From positions 1 to 27,792 of the IMG/VR virus record IMGVR_UViG_3300008267_001081: DNA of 27,792 nt; one strand, 5' to 3'. The notes beneath the pieces are model-generated. The model saw nothing but the letters and a program-made list of their open reading frames with translations, was not told the origin of the DNA and ran no database searches. The position numbers and the translations under genes were made by a program. Positions 1 through 8,087 of the stretch are shown piece after piece (position 1 is the first letter of the stretch; the number at the start of each line of letters is the position of its first letter). The stretch comes from a virus.

Positions 1-3000
1 TATAAAGAAACAAGAAAATTTTTCTCTTCATCATTGAAAAGAGTTTTTGCTCTCTCATCAAAAATTATAGCACCATTAAAGGATTTAATTTTATCCTTAA
101 ACTGTTGGTATTTTTCTTTAGGGAAAGCATCCTTAATTCTTTTAGTAATCTCATACTGAAGTCTTCTATCTTGTGTAGAAGTTTTAAGGTCAATAATATA
201 TACCTCACCATTTTCTGCAATACCAAGTAAATCAATAGTGCCAGCTATTTTCTGTCCATTAATTTCTCCCCAAAGAGTTGGGATATTAGATTTAAGAGTA
301 AGCTTTCTTCTATCAGCAATATTCTTTACTTCTTGAAAAGTTGTAAAGAGCTCATTTAAAAAATTAAGACTAAACTCATTAGCACTGTAATTACCAGCAA
401 TATCAGAGTACGCTTTAATTAAAGCTTCTCTAGTTAAAATCTTCCCCTCAATAAAATCTCTTAATAGAGAATCAATAATAGTTCCTCTATCAGCAGCTTC
501 TATACTCCCTTCAAAACTTCCTTTTAAAGTTGAGACTCTATCGTAGACATCTGAGGGGTCTTGAGTATTTTGATAAGTATTACCTACAGTTGCAAGTGTC
601 TTCTCATTTAAAGTTTTAAGTTTTTCTTCTACCTCAAGTACTTTAGAAAGTTTAGCTTCCTCAGCTTCTTGTTGAGCTTTATTAAGAATATCATCCTGAT
701 TAAACTCTAAAGGATGTTCTGCAAAAAACTTCTTAGCACTAAATTGATAGAATAAATCAAAGAGTTGAGGATCTGTATTTACTTGCAACTTCTCAAGATT
801 CTCAGGAGTAAATGCTTCTTGTCTTGTTTTAGCAGTACTTAAGTATGATCTTCTTAAAGCTTCCTCAATAGACATCTTACTTCTCCTAAGTTGTTTAATA
901 GGAGCATTATCTATAGTACCTTTAATAAATCTTTTTACATAAAGTTTACCTGCTTTAGTCAGTTCTCCTTTATCATTAGTACCCTCATATCTATCAAACT
1001 CATAGTGCACAGGATATGTTTCTCCATCTTCTCCTTGAATAGTTTCTCCTTCTGAGGAAATAAAGATGTCTTTATTTAAGATGTTAGCAATGTTCTGTGG
1101 TTCCTGAGCAATAAGATCCATATACTGAGATATTTCTTCCTCAGATAATTTTTTACCTTTTACACCTACAAAAGTATAAACACCTGGTTGTCCAGGTCTT
1201 TCTACCATAAGCACATATTGTGAACCTAAGTTATTTTTATTATATGGTTTCTCAAGTTCTTTATGAATTTTATCCTGCAATTCCTTAGGTAAACTAGTAT
1301 CAGCTTCATATCTACCATCTTTATAAAAAGCTAGAGCAATTTTACCATCTACCTGAAAACGAGGACTATTTAAGACCTCATTAAAAGGAGTAACTCCTCT
1401 TCTTATTCTTGAGTGGGGTCTCATGTAGTTAGTAATATTCAGACCCATTTTAGAAAGAAGAGAACGTATACCTTGAATTACTGGTATAAAAGAATCTTTT
1501 GTTCTCTTTCTATTAGTACCCTTAAGTTGAGTGAAGTAATCCTCCATAAACTTAAGGATAGTTTTTTGAGAGTATCCTGCAAGTTGTGTATTAATATTTG
1601 GAATATATCCAATCTTAACTTCTTTACCACTTTTATCTTTTACAGTAACAGCAGTACGTCCAGTTTTAGAATCTTGTGAGTAATTAAAATCTAAACTATT
1701 GAAATCAAGCTTCTTATCTAGGATAGCTTGTTTCATTGCTACAATCTCAGGAAGATTGGTTCTATCCTCAGATGATAGAGCAGTAGCCTTAGACTTATCA
1801 TCCCACATATCAAAGTTTGAGACACCAAAATCTGAAGCTTGCACAAACTCTTCACCATCTGTATAAGTATAGTTAGGGTCTTCAGTATTAATAGAAGGGT
1901 CTACAAAACTTACATCTTTCTTTTTAGTATCAGGATCAGAGTAGTCTGGAACCATATTAAGTTCATCTTCCTCATCTGCTGGTTCTGGAATAAAGATTTT
2001 TTCTTCATAACTTCCGTTAGGAAGATTGTCTAACTCTTCATGAGTAACTACTCCATTCTCATCTTTAATAGTAGCTACTCCCTCATTAATATTAGTAATA
2101 ACTCCTCTACCAGGAATCTTAGTACCTACAGTATTTTCCTTTCTTTCTTGCTTACTAACAATATCAGCAGGAGTTTGAGTAGGAGTATTATTACTAGGAG
2201 TTAATGCTGTATTAGCATCCTTATTATCTTCAGAAGTTTTTTCTTCTTGAGTGTTTTTAGAAGGAGCAGGTCTTGTCATCATTAAGATAGCAAGATCTCT
2301 AGAAAGTTCTTCTTTCTCAGCAAGAAGGTTTTGTAAATCCTCATCATGATAAATATCAAGCATACTCTTATCCTTGACACTCATCTCCTGAATTCTTCTA
2401 TCAATATTCTTAATTCTGTAAGCAGTATTTAAGATATTACTTTTATAAGGACTATTACCAAAGTTAATTTCTACATCAGATTGCATTCTATTTAACTCCT
2501 TCATATCACTAAGAAGTCCATCAAACATTTGATGTTTCTTACTTTCTGAAAGTCCGTGATTAGGAAAAATCTGGTCTAGAACATCTACAGGAGTATTCTT
2601 AAGCTGATTGATTTCCTCAACAGCATCCTCATATCTTCCCATCTCAATTTTTGTAGATGCCCAGTTAAAGAAGTCCTTAGCCTTAGCATCAAGGAAAAGT
2701 TTCTTATCATTAACTTCTGTAGCATTCTCAAGAACTTGTCCATTTCCCTCATCAAAACTTTTACCTGCTAAATCTACAAGAGGTTTAACAGTATCCTTAA
2801 GCATAAACTTATTAAGAGCATCAATGCCTGCTTTATTCTGAATATTCCTCTCAGCAGCACCTCTAAGTTCTCCTACACCTCTACCTCCTCCTCCAAGGAG
2901 AAAACCTGCAAGCATAGATTCCTGACCTTCCTTAGTTCCTAAGGTTTGTTCTAATCCCTTAAAACCGGCATTAACATAATCAGCAAAACTCTTAGCTTTA

Positions 3001-4073
3001 CTATTAGTACCTAAGTCTACAGAAGTTTTCTCAACAATAAACTGACCACCTTCTTGAGCACCTTCCTCTAATCCACCACTAAGAATTCTACCAGCTTTAT
3101 TTAAGATTTTTCTTCTTGCAGAAAGCTCTACATACTTGCCTGCAGCATCTCTAGCAGCCTCAATACTTCTCTTGGTAGTTTTATAACCATACATGGTTTT
3201 ACCTAAACCTAATCCTTCTATTTGCAGAAGTAGTAAGTTTAGACCCATAGTTACATTACCAAATGTATTAGTATCCTCATCCCATTGTTTCTTAAGCCAC
3301 TCAGGGGGTTCAGGAGCATTAGGATGTAAGTTAGCATACTCTTCAGTTTTCTTTCTAAGAATTTCTTCCTTAACACCTCTAGCTTCCATTCCAGCTTCAA
3401 ACATATTACCAGAAATTTTCTGTGCATAATATGAGGCTGCATTTCTAATTGTAGAGGCTTTTCCTGCCCTCTCAACCCATCCTGGGATGTTTCCTTGTTT
3501 AGCAGCATTAATAAGACCACTAGTAGCTTCTTCTCCTGTTACAAGTTTACCAAAACTTTTGGAAGCTCTGGATAATCCTTTAAGTGCCATGCTACCACCT
3601 TTAGCTAAACCTGCTCCACCAAGATATGCACCTGCAATAAAGGATATACCTTTACCTACAGTATTTCCCCAAAATCCTGCTGAGGTTAGATAATCAGTAG
3701 TAAAGAGTCCTGCTTTATCTTCTTTTTCAGAGTTATAAAATGGAGTCATCTCATCAAGTCCTTTTTGAACTTTATCTAAACCTTGAGCTAACTCATTATC
3801 CCATATATCTTTAAATTCTCCAGTACCAATAGCTTTACCAACACCATACAAACTTGCACCAAGTCCTGCAGTATTAATAGCTGTACTACCTACTACATTG
3901 GCTAAGAAGTTACCACTAGCATCCCAGAAACCCTGAGAAGCCGCTAATACATCTTGTGATTTCTCAAAAGGAGAAAGGTCTCTTTTATATTGAGACCCTT
4001 CCATTCCTGTATTAAAGGTTGCTGGTGAAAAATCTAAAACTCTTTTTGTTACTTTTGGATTATTATCTGCCAT
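1..4073 (-). CDS. Giant virion cargo-like protein with PD-(D/E)XK nuclease domain (C-terminus beyond window)
   Basis: The frame is open from an ATG at 4073-4071 to the left edge, giving 1357 complete codons; the true protein is longer. Residues about 38-83 and 128-165 are Gly/Ala-rich and hydrophobic (for example ISFIAGAYLGGAGLAKGG), and GGLEEGAQEGGQ lies at 333-344, a style I associate with giant polyvalent phage proteins. Around residues 620-720 is a disordered Thr/Asn/Glu-rich linker, then an SH3-like strand pattern (GRGVITNINEGVATI). Near the edge is a RecB/Cas4-type nuclease signature: RGTIIDSLL from R1196, GTID with D1281, IIDLKTS with D1295 and K1297, then RLQYEI. The gene starts 1 nt after the preceding stop, so it is translationally coupled to the cargo genes. 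I infer it is packaged and ejected to cut or process DNA early in infection. No DxDxD RNA-polymerase motif is visible in this portion. Confidence is high for the gene, good for the nuclease fold and low for the role. Confidence 0.88.
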   Translation of the reverse strand, partial: MADNNPKVTKRVLDFSPATFNTGMEGSQYKRDLSPFEKSQDVLAASQGFWDASGNFLANVVGSTAINTAGLGASLYGVGKAIGTGEFKDIWDNELAQGLDKVQKGLDEMTPFYNSEKEDKAGLFTTDYLTSAGFWGNTVGKGISFIAGAYLGGAGLAKGGSMALKGLSRASKSFGKLVTGEEATSGLINAAKQGNIPGWVERAGKASTIRNAASYYAQKISGNMFEAGMEARGVKEEILRKKTEEYANLHPNAPEPPEWLKKQWDEDTNTFGNVTMGLNLLLLQIEGLGLGKTMYGYKTTKRSIEAARDAAGKYVELSARRKILNKAGRILSGGLEEGAQEGGQFIVEKTSVDLGTNSKAKSFADYVNAGFKGLEQTLGTKEGQESMLAGFLLGGGGRGVGELRGAAERNIQNKAGIDALNKFMLKDTVKPLVDLAGKSFDEGNGQVLENATEVNDKKLFLDAKAKDFFNWASTKIEMGRYEDAVEEINQLKNTPVDVLDQIFPNHGLSESKKHQMFDGLLSDMKELNRMQSDVEINFGNSPYKSNILNTAYRIKNIDRRIQEMSVKDKSMLDIYHDEDLQNLLAEKEELSRDLAILMMTRPAPSKNTQEEKTSEDNKDANTALTPSNNTPTQTPADIVSKQERKENTVGTKIPGRGVITNINEGVATIKDENGVVTHEELDNLPNGSYEEKIFIPEPADEEDELNMVPDYSDPDTKKKDVSFVDPSINTEDPNYTYTDGEEFVQASDFGVSNFDMWDDKSKATALSSEDRTNLPEIVAMKQAILDKKLDFNSLDFNYSQDSKTGRTAVTVKDKSGKEVKIGYIPNINTQLAGYSQKTILKFMEDYFTQLKGTNRKRTKDSFIPVIQGIRSLLSKMGLNITNYMRPHSRIRRGVTPFNEVLNSPRFQVDGKIALAFYKDGRYEADTSLPKELQDKIHKELEKPYNKNNLGSQYVLMVERPGQPGVYTFVGVKGKKLSEEEISQYMDLIAQEPQNIANILNKDIFISSEGETIQGEDGETYPVHYEFDRYEGTNDKGELTKAGKLYVKRFIKGTIDNAPIKQLRRSKMSIEEALRRSYLSTAKTRQEAFTPENLEKLQVNTDPQLFDLFYQFSAKKFFAEHPLEFNQDDILNKAQQEAEEAKLSKVLEVEEKLKTLNEKTLATVGNTYQNTQDPSDVYDRVSTLKGSFEGSIEAADRGTIIDSLLRDFIEGKILTREALIKAYSDIAGNYSANEFSLNFLNELFTTFQEVKNIADRRKLTLKSNIPTLWGEINGQKIAGTIDLLGIAENGEVYIIDLKTSTQDRRLQYEITKRIKDAFPKEKYQQFKDKIKSFNGAIIFDERAKTLFNDEEKNFLVSL

Positions 4074-4074
4074 A

Positions 4075-5664
4075 TTATTTTTTCTCTGGAACTTCAGTAA
4101 TTACAAATTGTCCATTTTGATCAATATCTGTATAAATGGTGTGAGGACCAGCAGCAACCATTTTACCATTAACTTCTTTAATATAATTCTCAAATCTAAC
4201 TGGTTCTCTATTTTGTCCTGCTTTATATAACTCATGATTTTGTCTAGCAATAGGATCTAAATTTTGCATACCAATTTTATAAGTTTTACCATCATTGAAA
4301 GTAATATTATATCCTTCTGGGAACATTGAATTGGCCCCTAATTTATGAGAAACAAATGGCATTCCAAAGGCTTTGCTTTGATTTAATTTTGCATAAAGTT
4401 CATCTTTTTGTTCTCTATCTAAAAGTTCAGAATTCTCATTATATACACCATAGTTATTCCATGCTGCAATTATGTTATTCTCAATATTAGTTCTTGTTTT
4501 CTCATCAGCAATTCTTGTTCCTACAAGATTCATTGAGGAACCTCTACTTCTAATAGAGATTAATGCTTGTTTCTCAGCTTGTGCATCACTATAACCAAGA
4601 CCCTTATAATTTTGAATTACTTTATCTAAACCATATTTCTCATTTAAGATTCTTCTATTTTCTTGTACAGGATTGCTATCATCAAATGGGTTTATCATAG
4701 ATAATCCGGCACTTAAAAGAGATCTTGAGGCAGTAACTTTTCCATCTTCAGAAATTAAATCATTAACTTCTTCAGCATTATAATTAGGATTGCTATATGT
4801 GCCAAGAAGATCTTGTGAGCCTACACCCATAGCAGCTTTCTCAGCTTTCTCATCAGCTCTATTAACTAATCCTGCATTCCAATCTTGTACAACATCAGTA
4901 TCAGACATTGCATTATCTCTAGCAAGAGCACTAATGTATTTATTAAATTCTTTAGGATCTGTAATTCCTATATCATACATCATATCTTGTGCAGCCTCTC
5001 TGTCCATACTTAAAACTGTGTAAAGACTATTAGAAATTGCACCAGCACTTTTAGTTGCCACAGAAACTTTTCTTCTTTCACCAGTTTCCTTATCAGTAAC
5101 ATCTCTACTAGATTTTTGAGTAGGAACCTTATCAATAGTTTCTCTAGTTAGTTTTTGCCAATCTTTCTTTTCTCTATTACCAGCATAAACAAACTCTTTA
5201 AGTGTTCCATCAGGATTCATCCCCTCAAAAGTAAGATAAGGTATATCTGCAGCTTTAGAGTATTTGCCGTCAGACATTTGTTTAGTAACTGTTTTTAATC
5301 TTTCTGCCCAAGCAGCATTAGATTTATTTATCACATTTAAATTAGAATCAGAACCATAACCTTCTACCATTTCATTAAGTTTTCTCTCATATAAAGCAGA
5401 ACCTTTATCTGGCATACTATTATGTAAAGTTAAAGCATCTTTTAAATATTTAGCTTTAAAGTTTTCTAAGTAATCTGCATGAGCCTTAAATGGAGAATTT
5501 AATCCTGTAACATATTTTTTCTGTTCTCTCTCATACTCATCAATCTTATCATACATTTTTTGCTTTTCTTGCAAAACAGTATACATTTCCTCAAATGGAA
5601 GAGGTACATAAGTACTCTGTCTTTCTCTTACATTAAGATTGTTTGTATATGAATTAACTCCCAT
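4075..5664 (-). CDS. Putative cargo/tail-interior protein, 529 residues
   Basis: No enzymatic domain is recognised. The N-terminal 110 residues are strongly helical and charged (YVPLPFEEMYTVLQEKQK, then runs such as KIDEYEREQKKY), suggesting a coiled coil. The middle is polar and the last 100 residues look beta-rich (YNITFNDGKTYKIGMQNL). There is no signal peptide or transmembrane segment. It lies between the 665-residue muramidase-like protein and the giant nuclease-containing protein, with gaps of 5 nt and 1 nt, so all three are probably translated from one message. In crAss-like phages this position downstream of the muzzle is occupied by proteins stored in capsid and tail, which is the basis for the cargo label. 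It lacks the basic GSK-type motif seen in its neighbours. The gene call is secure; the function is inferred from context only. Confidence 0.85.
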   Translation of the reverse strand: MGVNSYTNNLNVRERQSTYVPLPFEEMYTVLQEKQKMYDKIDEYEREQKKYVTGLNSPFKAHADYLENFKAKYLKDALTLHNSMPDKGSALYERKLNEMVEGYGSDSNLNVINKSNAAWAERLKTVTKQMSDGKYSKAADIPYLTFEGMNPDGTLKEFVYAGNREKKDWQKLTRETIDKVPTQKSSRDVTDKETGERRKVSVATKSAGAISNSLYTVLSMDREAAQDMMYDIGITDPKEFNKYISALARDNAMSDTDVVQDWNAGLVNRADEKAEKAAMGVGSQDLLGTYSNPNYNAEEVNDLISEDGKVTASRSLLSAGLSMINPFDDSNPVQENRRILNEKYGLDKVIQNYKGLGYSDAQAEKQALISIRSRGSSMNLVGTRIADEKTRTNIENNIIAAWNNYGVYNENSELLDREQKDELYAKLNQSKAFGMPFVSHKLGANSMFPEGYNITFNDGKTYKIGMQNLDPIARQNHELYKAGQNREPVRFENYIKEVNGKMVAAGPHTIYTDIDQNGQFVITEVPEKK

Positions 5665-5669
5665 GTCTA

Positions 5670-7667
5670 TTATTTTCTTTTATAAGTTTTAACTTTCTTA
5701 ATTCCTTTTTTACCCATTCTTATATTTCCTTGAGGGTCCATATAATAATTTTTAGATTTAAGAAGATTCATTTTAATATCATCAGCATCTTTTTGTGCAG
5801 ACATTAATTTAGAAGCATCTGAAGCAGTATCAATACTTTGACCAAAAGCAACAAGTTGATCATTATACGCTCCCCTATTAGCTGCTCTTTGCATACCATA
5901 AGCATTCTTTAACTCTGTATTAGTTTGAGCTTCAGTATTACCTAGATCTACATTTCTATTTAAGATATCTTGTCTAGCAAGAGTATCCTGAATTACTGCA
6001 TCATTAGCTGCCTTCATTCTAGCAGAAGATAAATTTCCTGCTTGTGCAAGATATCTACCAGCATCCCCTGCTACAACATCTCTAGCACTCTCTCTACCTG
6101 CTTGCTCAGCAAGTTGAATTTCTTGAAGAGTCTTAGGAAGTTGAGAAGCATATTTATATCTACCTAATTTTAAGTAATTCTCAGGAACATTTTCTACACC
6201 TTGACTTAATACAGAACCTCTAGCAGAAACTTCTGCTAATGAGGGAACTATAAAATTTTTCCTTTGAGGAGGAATACTTCCTGGAGGCTGAGGTGGAGGA
6301 ATTATTTCAGTTTTCTTATCACCTTCTTCTACAGTATTTGTTTTACCTGGCTCATCTTTTGGTTTCTCTCCTTCAGTTTCTTTTAAAGCCTCTTGAACAG
6401 CTACATGGAAAGGTCCAACTTTTTGATCAGTAGAAAGTTTTTCAATTTTTTGTAATAATTGTTCATTATTAAGACCAGGAGTATTTACAATTCTTTGAAC
6501 ATCTTCATAATCTTGACCTTTATAGTTTTTAAGATAATTAACAATCTTTCCAGCTCTTTCTTTATCTTTTAAACCTCCAGCAACTGTTTGCATCCAAGCA
6601 GGATAGTTTTGTTCTGACCAAGTTTCATCATTAAATCTATCAGGTTGATAATCTAATCTTCCTTGAGTTTTAGCTTTATATGCATATGTTTTTCCTGTAC
6701 CAGTCCAAGTTTCTTTTGGAGCAGCTGGATTAGTAGTAACAGGAGCCATTTCTCCAGTAATAGGATTTCTAGTAAGAGTAGCATTAGATCCAGCAGGAAC
6801 TGCATTTGATTTAGGAGAACCCTCATTCCACATATCTATTCTTCCTTTTGAAGATTTTTCATATGCTTCTGGATTACCTTTTCTTGTCCATGTATCCTTT
6901 AAAATTTCATGTTTAGCAGAATCTATCTTTTTTATAAATTCAGGATTAGACATATTTTTAATAATCTCATCCTTTTTCTGATTAAATAAATTTAAATCAG
7001 TATTCTGTGTTTGTACATCATTTAAGTTTTTATCTCCACTAGCTAACAATAAAACATCTTCTACATTTCTTCCTGTATTATAAGCATAATCAACAAGTCT
7101 TTTTTGTACTTCTACAGGGTAATTTTTTACCATTGGAAGATATTCTTTTTTAATAAACTCAATAGCTTCTTTCTCATCTATTTTATTATCCTTCCACATT
7201 TTAGGATATTTAGAAGCATATTTTTCTTTTTGTATACCATAATTACTTAATCCAGTTCCGGCAGCACTTCCTGCAGTACTTTCATAATTTAAAATCTTCT
7301 TAATCCAAGAAAAATCGTCTTCATCTTCAGCATTAACATTTTTTGCACCTGGTTTAAATTTATATTTCTTATAAGTATTCTTAATACCATTCTTAGCTCT
7401 ATTGCTATCCTCAGGCATTTTATTTATAATCTTATTTAATCTTGGAAAATCTCCTTCTTCATATGCCTCAAGAGCTTGCATATTTTTACCACCATTAGCA
7501 GTAACAATAGCAGAACCTTCTGGAATAGTTAATGCTCCAGCACCATACTTGTATTTGCTCTTAGGATGTTTACAGCCACAGTTCTTCATACCTTTCTTAG
7601 CTTCAGGAAGATTCTCATCTCCTCTATATTGTTTTACGCTTTTAGCTCCTGATATAAGTTTATACAT
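5670..7667 (-). CDS. Virion-associated protein with muramidase-like (GH108-like) domain, 665 residues
   Basis: Residues 118-285 resemble the lysozyme-like family that includes TtsA (GH108). An ILNYESTAG segment carries a candidate catalytic Glu129. It is followed by SNYGIQ (141-146), matching the family's TNxGIT step, then a helix EVQKRLVDYAYNTGR (186-200), matching the fDxaVNxG region, and a closing GRIDMW near 275-280. The first 115 residues are basic and Gly/Lys-rich, with two copies of a recurring motif (LISGAKSV at 4-11, FKPGAKNV at 104-111) and a CGC at 30-32. Residues 290-500 are Pro/Thr-rich linker, and 500-650 are helical, Ala/Asn/Gln-rich. The basic C-terminus KKVKTYKRK resembles the end of the 417-residue protein. 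It probably opens peptidoglycan locally during DNA entry. Its start overlaps the preceding stop by 1 nt. The family match is by eye; a GH24-like fold is an alternative. Confidence 0.82.
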   Translation of the reverse strand: MYKLISGAKSVKQYRGDENLPEAKKGMKNCGCKHPKSKYKYGAGALTIPEGSAIVTANGGKNMQALEAYEEGDFPRLNKIINKMPEDSNRAKNGIKNTYKKYKFKPGAKNVNAEDEDDFSWIKKILNYESTAGSAAGTGLSNYGIQKEKYASKYPKMWKDNKIDEKEAIEFIKKEYLPMVKNYPVEVQKRLVDYAYNTGRNVEDVLLLASGDKNLNDVQTQNTDLNLFNQKKDEIIKNMSNPEFIKKIDSAKHEILKDTWTRKGNPEAYEKSSKGRIDMWNEGSPKSNAVPAGSNATLTRNPITGEMAPVTTNPAAPKETWTGTGKTYAYKAKTQGRLDYQPDRFNDETWSEQNYPAWMQTVAGGLKDKERAGKIVNYLKNYKGQDYEDVQRIVNTPGLNNEQLLQKIEKLSTDQKVGPFHVAVQEALKETEGEKPKDEPGKTNTVEEGDKKTEIIPPPQPPGSIPPQRKNFIVPSLAEVSARGSVLSQGVENVPENYLKLGRYKYASQLPKTLQEIQLAEQAGRESARDVVAGDAGRYLAQAGNLSSARMKAANDAVIQDTLARQDILNRNVDLGNTEAQTNTELKNAYGMQRAANRGAYNDQLVAFGQSIDTASDASKLMSAQKDADDIKMNLLKSKNYYMDPQGNIRMGKKGIKKVKTYKRK

Positions 7668-8071
7668 TACTTACCGGCTTTAATTTTCTTTTCTTGTTTA
7701 AGCATCTCAGGAGTAGGTTTCTTACCAGAACCTTTATTAGCTCTAATGTTATCCCAAAGACCTCTTTGAGAATAACTACCATCAGCTCTTTTAATCATCT
7801 CCTTCTTTTTAAAATTAATGCTTTTAGTTCCCTCAGCATATTTCATACCTTTAGAACCACACATCTTTTTATCTACATTCATAGACTTAGAACCATCCTC
7901 ATGTTTCCATTTAGCAGCATTCTGTGCAAAGATAGCTCTTTTCTTAGTAACAGGGTTTTTACTATGAGTAAGTTCTTCTGTAGTCTTACCAGTAGCTTTC
8001 TTAGTAGCTGTAAACTTGCCTCTATTTTCTGGTTTAATGTATATACCAGAACCACCCATCTTGAATTTCAT
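7667..8071 (-). CDS. Small basic conserved phage protein, 134 residues
   Basis: This is a very basic protein without hydrophobic segments. The first half carries IKPENRGKFTATKK and, further on, KKRAIFAQNAAKWKH, a pattern I recognise from small proteins of unknown function in crAss-like and other large phages. The second half contains GSK-type motifs (MCGSKGM at 70-76, YAEGTKSI at 78-85) and ends with a RGLWDNIRANKGSGKKPT segment, which also recalls short motifs common in large phages. The N-terminus MKFKMGGSG fits the motif family shared with neighbouring cargo proteins. It lies 16 nt after the 504-residue gene and overlaps the 665-residue gene by 1 nt. A minor virion or DNA-binding protein is plausible from charge alone; no function is known to me. 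Confidence 0.82.
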   Translation of the reverse strand: MKFKMGGSGIYIKPENRGKFTATKKATGKTTEELTHSKNPVTKKRAIFAQNAAKWKHEDGSKSMNVDKKMCGSKGMKYAEGTKSINFKKKEMIKRADGSYSQRGLWDNIRANKGSGKKPTPEMLKQEKKIKAGK

Positions 8072-8087
8072 AACTTTATTTTACGTT

